A stretch of 64,000 nucleotides of DNA from Pseudidiomarina sediminum DSM 21906. GTDB lineage: Bacteria; Pseudomonadota; Gammaproteobacteria; Enterobacterales; Alteromonadaceae. The notes under the pieces were generated by a model that saw only the letters and a list, made by a program, of their open reading frames with translations, did not search any database and had not been told where the DNA came from. The translations under genes were made by a program, and so were the position numbers. Positions within the stretch are counted from its first letter, which is position 1. Each line of letters starts with the position of its first letter. Shown here in pieces: positions 55,949-64,000 of the stretch. The DNA is taken from NCBI RefSeq assembly GCF_000423165.1, contig NZ_AUHL01000006.1, positions 235,107 to 299,106 of the forward strand, given 5' to 3'.

Positions 55949-58015
55949 ATGAGTCAAAACCCTTTGTTAGGTGATTACCAGTTGCCGCCTTTTGCTGACA
56001 TTCAGCCGGCACATATTGTGCCGGCGATTGAGCAGCGCATCGCCACCTGTAAAGCCACGATTGAACAGGTCCTCGAACAAGGGCGTTATACTTGGGATGA
56101 CTTGGTTGCTCCGTTGGAAGAAGTCGATGACTTGCTAGAACGTAGCTGGTCACCCGTGTCCCATTTGAACGCGGTCGTCAGCTCGCCGGAACTGCGTGAA
56201 GCGCATGATGCCTGCTTACCGTTATTAAGCGAATACGGTACTTTTGTCGGGCAACACGAAGGTCTCTTCAAAGCGTTTAAAGCCTTGCATGACGCTGACG
56301 ACTTTACCGAGCTAAGCGAAGCGCAGCGTAAAGTGGTGACTGACACTTTGCGCGATTTTGAGCTCTCTGGCGTTGCCCTGCCGGCTGAAGAAAAGCAGCG
56401 TTTTGCCGCGATTCAAGCGAAGTTAGCCGAGCTTTCCTCACAGTTTAGTAATAACTTGCTCGATGCCACCGATGGTTGGCATTACTTGGTGACCGATGAA
56501 GCACGCCTCGCGGGGCTGCCGGAAAGTGCGGTTGAAGCAGCAGCTGCAGCAGCAGCTGAACATGATCAGCAGGGCTGGCGCTTTGGGTTATCGATCCCGA
56601 GCTACTTACCGGTGATGATGTATGCCGATGACGCAGAGTTGCGCAAAGAACTCTATCAAGCGTTTACCACTCGGGCTTCGGAGCAAGGACCACAAGCAGG
56701 TCAATTCGATAACACGGCGGTGATGGCTGAAATTATGGCACTACGCCATGAAATGGCGCAGCTACTGGGCTTTAATAATTACGCCGAACTGAGTGTGGCG
56801 ACCAAGATGGCAGATTCACCGGCGCAAATTGAGCAGTTTTTACAAGACTTAGCAACACGCTCATTACCGCAAGCGCGTGCAGATTACGCCGAGGTGGTGG
56901 CCTTTGCGCGTGAGCATTATCAAGCAGACAGCCTCGAAGCTTGGGATCTGGCTTATTACAGTGAGAAGTTAAAGCAAAACACCTATGCCATCTCTGACGA
57001 AGCACTACGCCCTTATTTCCCTGAACATCAGGTTGTGAAAGGCTTGTTCAGCATCGTTAAACAACTGTTCGGCATTCAAGTCGAAGAGCAAGCGGTGCCT
57101 TCTAGCTACCATGATAACGTCCGTTACTTTGTCATCCGTGACAGTAACGATGAAGTTCGCGGCAGCTTTTTCTTAGATCTCTATGCCCGCAGTGGTAAGC
57201 GCGGCGGCGCGTGGATGGCCGAGTGCGCTGTAAGGCGCGTTACGCAACAGAATACATTGCAACGCCCAGTCGCGTATTTGACCTGTAACTTTAATAAACC
57301 GGTTGGTGATAAGCCGGCATTGTTTACCCATGACGAAGTGTTGACGTTATTCCATGAATTTGGGCATGGTTTACATCACATGTTGACTAAAGTTGATGTT
57401 GCCGGTGTCTCTGGTATTAATGGTGTGGCGTGGGATGCGGTTGAGTTGCCGTCGCAGTTTCTGGAGAACTGGTGTTGGGAGCCTGAAGCGTTAGCGATGA
57501 TTTCCGGTCACTATGAAACAGGACAGCCATTGCCAGCTGAGTTGCTTGAGAAAATGCTGGCAGCACGTAACTTTCAATCGGCGATGCAGATGGTGCGACA
57601 ACTTGAGTTTAGCTTGTTTGATCTGCGCATTCATCGCGATTACGCGCCTGAGCAGGGCGATCAAATTCAAGCCATCTTGGACAAGGTGCGGGAGCAAGTC
57701 GCGGTGCGTCAACCACCGAGTTACAACCGCTTTCAGCATAGCTTTGGGCATATCTTTGCCGGCGGTTATGCGGCAGGCTACTACAGTTACAAGTGGGCTG
57801 AAGTGCTTTCTGCGGATGCCTTTGGACGTTTTGAAGAAGAAGGTATTTTCAACCGTGAGGTGGGTCAAGACTTCTTAACGGCGATCTTGGAGCGCGGTGG
57901 TTCCCGTGATGCGATGGAGCTTTTTAAAGCTTTCCGTGGCCGTGCGCCAGAAGTGGATGCCTTGTTGCGGCACTCAGGTATTGAATCACAAGAGCAAGCG
58001 GGTCGTGCGTCTTAA
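55949..58015 (+). CDS. prlC: Oligopeptidase A (M3 family) PrlC
   Basis: A 688-residue cytoplasmic zinc peptidase that degrades oligopeptides, including released signal peptides. The zinc motif HEFGH begins at His469, with Glu470 and His473, at the same numbers as E. coli OpdA. NPLLGDYQLPPF at the N-terminus and FGHIFAGGYAAGYYSYKWAEVLSADAF near the end are family signatures. AAGAGGAAG precedes the ATG. The last four bases overlap the convergent DUF2970 gene. Confidence 0.96.
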   Translation: MSQNPLLGDYQLPPFADIQPAHIVPAIEQRIATCKATIEQVLEQGRYTWDDLVAPLEEVDDLLERSWSPVSHLNAVVSSPELREAHDACLPLLSEYGTFVGQHEGLFKAFKALHDADDFTELSEAQRKVVTDTLRDFELSGVALPAEEKQRFAAIQAKLAELSSQFSNNLLDATDGWHYLVTDEARLAGLPESAVEAAAAAAAEHDQQGWRFGLSIPSYLPVMMYADDAELRKELYQAFTTRASEQGPQAGQFDNTAVMAEIMALRHEMAQLLGFNNYAELSVATKMADSPAQIEQFLQDLATRSLPQARADYAEVVAFAREHYQADSLEAWDLAYYSEKLKQNTYAISDEALRPYFPEHQVVKGLFSIVKQLFGIQVEEQAVPSSYHDNVRYFVIRDSNDEVRGSFFLDLYARSGKRGGAWMAECAVRRVTQQNTLQRPVAYLTCNFNKPVGDKPALFTHDEVLTLFHEFGHGLHHMLTKVDVAGVSGINGVAWDAVELPSQFLENWCWEPEALAMISGHYETGQPLPAELLEKMLAARNFQSAMQMVRQLEFSLFDLRIHRDYAPEQGDQIQAILDKVREQVAVRQPPSYNRFQHSFGHIFAGGYAAGYYSYKWAEVLSADAFGRFEEEGIFNREVGQDFLTAILERGGSRDAMELFKAFRGRAPEVDALLRHSGIESQEQAGRAS

Positions 58016-58203
58016 CGGACGACCCAGTTCACGATTAACAAGAGTGTGATGACAAATAACACGATGAAGAAAACCCCAATAGCGATGAAGGCAGCTGGTT
58101 TGCCGTTGCTGAAGTCGCGTTGACGGTTTTCTTCAGTTTGCACTCCAAATAACGCGGCGAGCACGCTAAAGACAGTACTAAAAAGGCTGGTTGAGCGAGC
58201 CAT
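58012..58203 (-). CDS. DUF2970 small membrane protein
   Basis: A 63-residue protein with the DUF2970 pattern: an amphipathic N-terminus (STVFSVLAALFGVQTEENRQRDF) and a single transmembrane helix at the C-terminus (about residues 38-60). The family is common in Gammaproteobacteria and has no known function. Its ATG overlaps the stop codon of the upstream unknown gene by one base (TAATG), so translation is coupled. Its 3' end overlaps prlC by four bases on the other strand. Confidence 0.85.
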   Translation of the reverse strand: MARSTSLFSTVFSVLAALFGVQTEENRQRDFSNGKPAAFIAIGVFFIVLFVITLLLIVNWVVR

Positions 58204-58583
58204 TAGCCGAGACGAACTTTCTTGTCGCTATTGTAATCGCTACCACTACGCTCGGAACTACCGAACAGCAACTCGAACAGATCCATGAAGTGAAATTGGG
58301 TCGAGCGACTGTTTCCTGTCAACCAAGTACCCCAAGTTAACTCATTCGTTTTTGTCGTTTGTCCGCACTGTTGTGCTGTGCTGGCGTCTTCAGAGTTATT
58401 CAGGAGTTGTTGGCAGTGCGCTTGGCTCATCGCGGTAAGTTGCGTTGCGCTATTGTCCGCAGTGTTGTTTGAGCTAAGGACCACCACAGCCATCACCATA
58501 CCAACGCTGATGACGCTGGTCGCAATTTTACGCTTCGCCTTAGAGCGAAGTGAGATTGTTGATGTTGTGTGTTGTGCTGTCAT
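58203..58583 (-). CDS. Unrecognised single-helix membrane protein
   Basis: A 126-residue protein starting at the ATG 58583, which has GGAGGC nine bases upstream (the frame runs to 58643 without a site). A basic N-terminus (SLRSKAKRKIA) leads into one transmembrane helix (about 20-37). A polar extracytoplasmic part follows, with two cysteines (57 and 73) that could form a disulfide, and a hydrophobic patch FHFMDLFELLFG near residue 100. I do not recognise a family. It is coupled by TAATG to DUF2970, so the two probably act together at the inner membrane. Confidence 0.65.
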   Translation of the reverse strand: MTAQHTTSTISLRSKAKRKIATSVISVGMVMAVVVLSSNNTADNSATQLTAMSQAHCQQLLNNSEDASTAQQCGQTTKTNELTWGTWLTGNSRSTQFHFMDLFELLFGSSERSGSDYNSDKKVRLG

Positions 58584-58778
58584 GAGTGACGCCTCCTTAA
58601 CAACTGCGTGAATAACGTACAATTTATCAAGATAATGTTGCATTTGCTACGCTTTTCGAGGTTTTTTTTCACTGGCAAGCCAGCGAGGGTTTGATAAACT
58701 AGTGCACTTTCTAGGCATCGCCTAAGTGGCACCTAATGTGGCACCGCCTCAAACCATGTCTCAAATGTGGAGCGAATC

Positions 58779-59456
58779 ATGGCAGACTTCTTGATTGCAC
58801 CTTCTATTTTATCGGCTGACTTCGCTCGTTTAGGTGAAGAGGTCGAAGCGGTTCTCGCAGCTGGAGCCGATGTGGTTCACTTCGATGTGATGGATAATCA
58901 TTTCGTACCGAACTTAACCATCGGCCCAATGGTCTGTAAAGCCTTGCGTGATTACGGCATTACCGCACCTATTGACGTGCACTTAATGGTTCAGCCAGTG
59001 GAGCGTATGATTGATGACTTTGCGGCTGCGGGCGCTTCGATCATCACCTTTCATCCAGAGGGCGCGACGCACATAGATCGCTGCTTACAGCAGATCCGTG
59101 ACCATGGATGTAAAGCTGGTTTGGTGTTTAATCCGGCGACCCCACTACATTACCTTGATTATGTGATGGATAAAGTTGATGTCATCTTGCTAATGTCTGT
59201 CAATCCGGGCTTTGGTGGCCAGAGCTTTATTCCCGCGACCCTCGATAAGTTGAAGCAAGCGCGGCAACGTATTGATGCAAGTGGCTACGACATTAAGTTG
59301 GAAATCGATGGTGGTGTGAAAACAGAGAATATTGCCGAGATAGCGGCAGCAGGAGCTGATATGTTCGTGGCCGGTTCGGCCATTTTTAACCAGCCCGATT
59401 ATGCGAAAGTAATCGCAGAGATGCGCGCTGAACTCGCGCAAGTTCATTCATTGTAA
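58779..59456 (+). CDS. rpe: Ribulose-phosphate 3-epimerase
   Basis: A 225-residue TIM-barrel enzyme of the pentose phosphate pathway that interconverts ribulose 5-phosphate and xylulose 5-phosphate. The start [15 protein letters not shown], metal-binding [12 protein letters not shown] and DVHLMV, the phosphate loop [12 protein letters not shown] and LEIDGGVK with the catalytic Asp are all present. The ATG at 58779 has GGAGCG six bases upstream; the frame is open from 58767. trpS follows 25 bases downstream; the gph phosphatase gene found between them in E. coli is absent here. Confidence 0.96.
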   Translation: MADFLIAPSILSADFARLGEEVEAVLAAGADVVHFDVMDNHFVPNLTIGPMVCKALRDYGITAPIDVHLMVQPVERMIDDFAAAGASIITFHPEGATHIDRCLQQIRDHGCKAGLVFNPATPLHYLDYVMDKVDVILLMSVNPGFGGQSFIPATLDKLKQARQRIDASGYDIKLEIDGGVKTENIAEIAAAGADMFVAGSAIFNQPDYAKVIAEMRAELAQVHSL

Positions 59457-59481
59457 GCATTGAGACGTAACGGAAAATAAC

Positions 59482-60489
59482 ATGAGCAAACCCATTGTAT
59501 TAAGTGGCTGTCAGCCATCAGGACAACTCTCTATCGGTAACTACATTGGCGCCTTACGTCAGTGGGTCAACATGCAAGATAGTCATGATTGTCGCTTCAT
59601 GTTAGTTGACTTGCATGCGATTACCGTGCGCCAAGATCCAGAAAAGCTGCGTCAAGCGACCCTCGATGGCTTAGCGTTATATTTGGCGTGCGGCCTAGAC
59701 CCTGAACGCAGCGTCGTGTTCGTTCAGTCGCACGTGCCTGAGCATGCGCAACTCGCGTGGGTACTCAATTGCTACACCCAAATGGGTGAGTTGAGCCGTA
59801 TGACGCAATTCAAAGACAAGTCAGATCGTCATTCAAACAACGTCAATGCTGGTTTGTTTACCTACCCGACGTTAATGGCCGCAGATATTCTGATGTATCA
59901 AGCCAACCAAGTGCCGGTGGGGAACGATCAGAAGCAACACTTAGAGCTTGCGCGTGATGTTGCAACACGGTTTAACAATATCTACGGTGATGTCTTCACG
60001 ATTCCAGACCCATTTATTCCAGAAGTGGGCGCGCGAGTGATGAGCTTGCAAGACCCCTTGAAGAAAATGTCGAAGTCAGATGACAACCCGAACAACTTTA
60101 TTGGTTTGCTTGAAGATCCGAAAAAAGTCAGCAAAAAGCTGAAGCGAGCGGTAACTGACTCTGATGAGCAAGCGCGTATTTTCTTCGATGTTGAGGAAAA
60201 GCCGGGCGTATCAAACTTGTTATCCATCCTCTCGGCGGCCACCGGTCGTACTATTGCTGATTTGGTGCCAGAGTATGAAGACAAAATGTACGGTCATTTG
60301 AAGACTGACACGGCTGATGCTGTGGTCGCGATGCTTGAACCTATTCAGCAACGCTATCAAGACTACCGCAGTGATATGGCGTTCCTTAATCAGGTGATGG
60401 CGAAAGGGGCGGAAGCGGCGAGTGCACATGCTGCGCAAACCTTGCAGCAGGTGTATGACGTGGTTGGTTTCGTACCACGCCCACGTTAA
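59482..60489 (+). CDS. trpS: Tryptophanyl-tRNA synthetase
   Basis: A 335-residue class I aminoacyl-tRNA synthetase that charges tRNA-Trp. The HIGH-like signature is SIGN at residues 17-20 ([14 protein letters not shown]), and KMSKS is at 195-199. Length matches the bacterial enzyme (334 in E. coli). It lies in an apparent operon with rpe upstream and a glycosyltransferase that starts six bases after its stop. Confidence 0.97.
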   Translation: MSKPIVLSGCQPSGQLSIGNYIGALRQWVNMQDSHDCRFMLVDLHAITVRQDPEKLRQATLDGLALYLACGLDPERSVVFVQSHVPEHAQLAWVLNCYTQMGELSRMTQFKDKSDRHSNNVNAGLFTYPTLMAADILMYQANQVPVGNDQKQHLELARDVATRFNNIYGDVFTIPDPFIPEVGARVMSLQDPLKKMSKSDDNPNNFIGLLEDPKKVSKKLKRAVTDSDEQARIFFDVEEKPGVSNLLSILSAATGRTIADLVPEYEDKMYGHLKTDTADAVVAMLEPIQQRYQDYRSDMAFLNQVMAKGAEAASAHAAQTLQQVYDVVGFVPRPR

Positions 60490-60495
60490 TCCGTG

Positions 60496-61428
60496 ATGAG
60501 TGTGAGTGTTGCGCTGCTAGCGTTGTTATTGCTTGGTGGTATGGCGTGGTTTTGGCGCCATACCCGCCCGGTCGCATTGCCGGTAGCACAATGCCAGCGT
60601 TTCGGCGAAGCTCCTGCGGCAACTGCCGAGGTACCTAAAATCATCTGGACCTTTTGGCACAGCCCGGAACTGCCAGCAACGGTCGCAACCTGTATCGAAG
60701 GCTGGCGCCGGCTTCACCCTGATTACGCCATTCATGTCCTCAATGCGGACTCCGTACAGGAGTTTATTGATGACATTCCAGAGCAGCTGGCAACGCTGCA
60801 CATTACCAAGCAAGCGGATTGGTTTCGGCTGAATTTATTGGCGCGCTACGGCGGTATTTGGGTCGACGCATCGGTGATTCTGACCCAACCTTTGGCTTCA
60901 CTCTATGCCGCGCACAGTGATGCCGAGTTTATTGGTTATTATTTAGAGCGTTATACCACGAGCGACACCATTCCGGTGGTAGAAAATTGGTTGATGGTCG
61001 CCACTCCAGGCAGTCGTTTTGTGCAGGATTGGTTAGCCCTTTTTAGTGCGATTATTCTCACCGAGAGAACCGAGCCGTACTTGCAGCGTTTGCGTGACGA
61101 AGGACGCTATACCGCGCTGACGCAAGCCATCGGCGATCCGAGTTATCATACGATGCATGTGGCTGCGCAGGAGCTACTGCAACATCCTCAAGCGACACAG
61201 CGTTATCGGCTCGCGCTGGTCTGTGCAGAGCAAAGTGCTTACGTGTTACAGGCACACTCACAATGGCGGCGAAAACGTTTGTATGCCAAGCTCCTTTGGC
61301 AGACTCAGCAACAAGCTCCTGCGGTGATTAAGTTACGCGGCGGTGAACGGCGCAAGTTGGACGCTTATCTAAAGCACCGTTGGTACTTCACACGCAGCAT
61401 TGTGGGCCGGTACCTTAGCAGTAAGTAG
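60496..61428 (+). CDS. Capsular polysaccharide/GT32-type glycosyltransferase, membrane anchored
   Basis: A 310-residue protein with one N-terminal transmembrane helix (about residues 2-20). A glycosyltransferase of the capsular-polysaccharide-synthesis/GT32 kind follows: PKIIWTFWHSPELP (about 45-58), TKQADWFRLNLLARYGGIWVDASVIL with a DxS-type acidic site (about 110-135), and a C-terminal Arg/Lys-rich tail. It would transfer a sugar to an envelope glycan, but donor and acceptor are unknown. The start could be GTG 60493 or ATG 60496, directly adjacent. It lies six bases behind trpS and probably shares its transcript. Confidence 0.8.
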   Translation: MSVSVALLALLLLGGMAWFWRHTRPVALPVAQCQRFGEAPAATAEVPKIIWTFWHSPELPATVATCIEGWRRLHPDYAIHVLNADSVQEFIDDIPEQLATLHITKQADWFRLNLLARYGGIWVDASVILTQPLASLYAAHSDAEFIGYYLERYTTSDTIPVVENWLMVATPGSRFVQDWLALFSAIILTERTEPYLQRLRDEGRYTALTQAIGDPSYHTMHVAAQELLQHPQATQRYRLALVCAEQSAYVLQAHSQWRRKRLYAKLLWQTQQQAPAVIKLRGGERRKLDAYLKHRWYFTRSIVGRYLSSK

Positions 61429-61505
61429 AGAAACGTAAAAACGATTGTCCTCACTCAAGCGCAGTCGTATAGTAGCACGATCATTTTCAGCGCTAGCACA
61501 CTGCC

Positions 61506-63221
61506 ATGCGACGATCTTCGCTCGACCCATCAAGACTCACTGACATTCATTATTTGCAGCAACAGTATGAGCGCTGGCAGACCATCTACGAGTTGGCTCC
61601 AGTGGGTATTTCCGTTGCCGATAGTAGTGGCCAAATCATTGCTGCAAACCCTGCGGCCGAACGTATTTTAAAGCAACCCACCAGTGCCCATGTCGGGCGG
61701 GATATTGATGATGCGCGGTGGCAAATTCTTGCCGAGGACGGTAGCCCGATGCCGAGTGAGCGCTTCGCCAGCACACGTGCGTTACGCGAGCAATGCATTG
61801 TGGAAGGGCAAGTCATGCAGGTGGTGACTGCCGATGAGGTCACTTGGTTAACCGTGAGTGCCGCGCCGTTGCCGCAAGGTGGTGTGATCGTGGTGTATGC
61901 GGATATTACCGATATTAAGCAACATCAGCGCCGAATTGAACAGTTGTCAGCCTACGATCAGTTAACACAACTGGCGAATCGAACTACCTTTTTTGCGATG
62001 CTCGACAAGGTGATGGTTGAGATGCAGGCGTCGGCCAAACAACTTGCTGTTGCCGTATTTGATATCGACAGCTTCAAAGAAATCAATGAGACCGCAGGCC
62101 ATGAAGTCGGTGATCGGATTTTGTGCGAAGTGGCACAACGGCTCCAGGATCATGCTCCCGCGGGAAGTTTTGTCGCGCGCATCGGCGGTGATGAGTTTGC
62201 CGTGTTATGCGAGCATGGCGAAGCCATTCAGCAGCGCGCAACGCAGTACCTTGCTGCCTTGAGTCAGCCGCTAAGTGTTGGGCAAGCGGAGTTTCGGATT
62301 AATTTACGTGCGGGGTTATCATTGATGACCCCAAATAGTTCGCGTAGTGAAGCGTTATGGCGGCAAGCTGATTTAGCCCTGCATGAAGCCAAAGCGCGCC
62401 AACAGCAACTGGTGATCTATCAGCAAGCGATGTCAGAGCGTTTTAACCGTCGGTTTGAGTTAACCAAGCGCTTGCAAGAGGCCTTGTTAAACGAACGTTT
62501 GCACCTGTATTTTCAGCCTCAATTTGCAGTGAGCGGAGCGTTCACTGGCACCGAAGTGCTCGCGCGTTGGAACGATGCGCATTTTGGCGATGTCTCGCCT
62601 GCAGAGTTCATTCCCTTAGCCGAAGAGCGCGGGCTGATTTGTCAAATTACAGAGACCATTTTCACTCAGTTGTTGGCGACCATGCAAGTTTGGCAACGCC
62701 AAGGTCTCCTCGGACAGCAGACGTATGCGGTGAATATTTCGATACGCGATCTTGAGCGTCCAGATTTCGCTCAGCAGTTGGTCGAAAAAATTCAGACGGC
62801 GGGGTTTACCCCCACCCAGTTTGAGTTAGAGATCACTGAAACGGCGTTGATGAAAGACCCGCAGCACGCCTTTGTCACCTTGCGTGAGCTGCAGGAGTGC
62901 GGTTTTACCATTGCTATTGATGATTTTGGTATTGGGCATTCGTCGTTAAGCTATATCAAGCAAATGCACGCGCAACGGCTAAAAATCGATATGAGTTTTA
63001 CCCAAGAAATGCTCAGTAACCCTGCTGATTACGGCATTGTAAAAACCATTATCGCGATGGCAGATATTTTCGCCATGAAGACGCTGGCCGAAGGGGTTGA
63101 AACGGAGCAGCAAGCTGAGGAGCTTAAGCGGCTTGGTTGCGACTATGTGCAAGGCTACTTGCTGGCAAAACCTATGCCAGCAGAAGACTATCAAGCGTTT
63201 TTGCATCGTCAGCAGCGCTAG
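61506..63221 (+). CDS. PAS-GGDEF-EAL c-di-GMP signalling protein
   Basis: A 571-residue soluble protein. A PAS sensor domain covers about residues 20-140. The GGDEF domain (about 148-300) carries an intact GGDEF signature at 227-231. The EAL domain covers about 318-568. The EAL signature is EVL at 350-352, an accepted variant. The other phosphodiesterase residues are present: Asn410, Glu442, Asp472-Asp473 (IDDFGIG), Lys493, Glu529 and Gln549. It could both make and break c-di-GMP, with PAS input deciding the balance. No transmembrane helix is seen. The convergent response-regulator gene ends nine bases after it. Confidence 0.92.
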   Translation: MRRSSLDPSRLTDIHYLQQQYERWQTIYELAPVGISVADSSGQIIAANPAAERILKQPTSAHVGRDIDDARWQILAEDGSPMPSERFASTRALREQCIVEGQVMQVVTADEVTWLTVSAAPLPQGGVIVVYADITDIKQHQRRIEQLSAYDQLTQLANRTTFFAMLDKVMVEMQASAKQLAVAVFDIDSFKEINETAGHEVGDRILCEVAQRLQDHAPAGSFVARIGGDEFAVLCEHGEAIQQRATQYLAALSQPLSVGQAEFRINLRAGLSLMTPNSSRSEALWRQADLALHEAKARQQQLVIYQQAMSERFNRRFELTKRLQEALLNERLHLYFQPQFAVSGAFTGTEVLARWNDAHFGDVSPAEFIPLAEERGLICQITETIFTQLLATMQVWQRQGLLGQQTYAVNISIRDLERPDFAQQLVEKIQTAGFTPTQFELEITETALMKDPQHAFVTLRELQECGFTIAIDDFGIGHSSLSYIKQMHAQRLKIDMSFTQEMLSNPADYGIVKTIIAMADIFAMKTLAEGVETEQQAEELKRLGCDYVQGYLLAKPMPAEDYQAFLHRQQR

Positions 63222-63230
63222 CTGCTATTG

Positions 63231-63920
63231 TCACTGGCGCTCGATGAGCAAATACCCTTTACCGCGATAGGTCACGATAGGGTCTGCACAAGCGTCGTTA
63301 AAGCGTAGCTTTCGCCGTAAGCGTGACATCAAAATATCTAGTGCTCGACCTTCTGAGTAGTGTTCTTTGGCATCGACCGCTCGCGCTAAGGTGGTACGGT
63401 TGACAACTTTTCCTTGATGACCAATTAAGAGCAGCAGTAAGCGGTGTTCATTGATACTCAATTCACAGCTTAACTCCCCACAGCTTAAGAGGCGATTTTC
63501 AGGGTGTAACTGATAACCAAGAAAGCCGAGCGTTGAGTGGCTCTCGTCGTTGTTCGGGGAAAGCCGCCGTAAGAGCGCCTTAATGCGCAAGACGAGCTCT
63601 TCAGGATGAATGGGTTTGCAAACATAATCGTCAGCACCACTATTGAAGCCTTCGACGCGGGCCTCCTCTGAGGTACTTGAAGAGATAAAAATCTTGCCAA
63701 AGGTATCCTGTTGGGAGCTTTGGAACAGTTCAAGACCGGATCCATCGGGTAAGCCAATATCGGTGATGATAATATCAAATTGCCGTTGGGCAAGCTGCGC
63801 CTTGGCTTCAGTCAGAGTGGTTACGGCAACGACTGCAAAGCCAGCATCTCGCAGCTGAAAGGTCAGCCCTTGAAGGAGCCAGTCATCATCTTCGACAAGT
63901 AAAAGTTGAGGATTAGCCAT
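63231..63920 (-). CDS. OmpR-family response regulator
   Basis: A 229-residue two-component regulator. The receiver domain (about 1-118) has acidic pocket EDDD at 10-13, phospho-acceptor Asp54 (IIITDIGLPDG) and Lys102 (VCKPIHPEEL). The winged-helix DNA-binding domain (about 130-229) has RTTLARAVDAKEHYSEGRALDILMSRLRRKL, the recognition helix region. The ATG at 63920 overlaps the 3' end of an upstream frame by eight bases. No characterised target can be named. Confidence 0.92.
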   Translation of the reverse strand: MANPQLLLVEDDDWLLQGLTFQLRDAGFAVVAVTTLTEAKAQLAQRQFDIIITDIGLPDGSGLELFQSSQQDTFGKIFISSSTSEEARVEGFNSGADDYVCKPIHPEELVLRIKALLRRLSPNNDESHSTLGFLGYQLHPENRLLSCGELSCELSINEHRLLLLLIGHQGKVVNRTTLARAVDAKEHYSEGRALDILMSRLRRKLRFNDACADPIVTYRGKGYLLIERQ

Positions 63921-64000
63921 AGTGTTGTTCTTCTCGTTGTTGTTGTAACGCTTCAATACTATTGTCGACAAGGTCTTGCAATACGTCTATTAGCACACTT
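63913..64000 (-). CDS. Partial CDS at window edge, coupled to the response regulator
   Basis: The last 28 codons of a minus-strand gene enter from the right edge and stop with TAA at 63913-63915, overlapping the response-regulator start by eight bases. The visible residues (VLIDVLQDLVDNSIEAL then a Gln/Glu-rich end) resemble the N-box helix of histidine-kinase ATPase domains. A complete kinase would continue about 80 residues further, so the protein may be a truncated or non-kinase partner. Only the 3' end is visible and the family is uncertain. Confidence 0.5.
   Translation of the reverse strand, partial: SVLIDVLQDLVDNSIEALQQQREEQHYG

Overview
The window reads as chromosomal core sequence from a marine gammaproteobacterium of the order Alteromonadales, most likely the family Idiomarinaceae (Idiomarina/Pseudidiomarina type). 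This placement is an inference. It rests on the overall gene set: UbiD, Fre, RecCBD, PrlC, rpe-trpS, TonB-dependent receptors and many secreted or lipoprotein peptidases (S46, S9, M16, M3). That set suggests life on proteins and peptides. I see no rRNA, tRNA, CRISPR array, insertion sequence or prophage. Coding density is high and all major genes look intact.

Layout. 1-8450: a membrane phosphatase/nuclease-like protein on the minus strand, then ubiD-fre. A TPP riboswitch follows, heading an apparent thiamine-salvage operon (TonB receptor, PnuT-type permease, APH-fold kinase, MFS permease) that ends at a strong hairpin. 8450-10900, minus strand: a DUF3185 membrane peptide, dps, trhO and a lipoprotein of the DUF442 phosphatase type. 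11007-20416, plus strand: recC-recB-recD-arfB, all overlapping. 20498-25438: a lipoprotein Ntn-hydrolase (penicillin/AHL acylase family), a MaoC-like hydratase (minus) and sulfide:quinone oxidoreductase, whose promoter is covered by an inverted repeat. 25464-30589, minus strand: a probable iron-uptake operon made of a TonB receptor, a PepSY protein and a PepSY/NqrF-like reductase fusion. It is preceded by about 340 bp of AT-rich DNA holding repeated dyads.

30934-38817: a GT2-GtrA glycosyltransferase with a DUF3667 protein, a small secreted charged protein, an Nramp-like transporter lacking the canonical metal motif, a putative outer-membrane protein, NAD-malic enzyme, OsmC and a 2OG-Fe(II) oxygenase. 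39012-48398: a secreted nuclease, an S46 dipeptidyl peptidase, a DUF3300 lipoprotein with 45-bp tandem repeats, a 47-residue DUF2256 protein and a pitrilysin-like M16 lipoprotein. 48515-58583: a diguanylate cyclase, a CNNM/CBS protein, a Tag-like glycosylase, glutathione reductase, a YgjP-like metallopeptidase, a DPP-IV-like S9 lipoprotein, oligopeptidase A, DUF2970 and an unknown one-helix protein. 58779-64000: rpe, trpS, a capsule-type glycosyltransferase, a PAS-GGDEF-EAL protein, an OmpR-family response regulator and the 3' end of a translationally coupled partner gene cut by the window edge.

How the parts work together. The riboswitch operon would bring thiamine across the outer membrane (receptor) and inner membrane (PnuT) and trap it by phosphorylation (kinase). 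RecBCD and the nucleases handle DNA. Dps, OsmC, glutathione reductase and SQR handle oxidant and sulfide stress. The TonB-PepSY-reductase set probably imports and reduces ferric chelates. The peptidases supply amino acids. No clear new defence system is visible. The best leads are regulatory (the riboswitch platform, the sqr operator dyad and the dyads upstream of the iron receptor) and family variants: a kinase with a changed Brenner motif, an Nramp without DPGN, and a PepSY-NqrF fusion.
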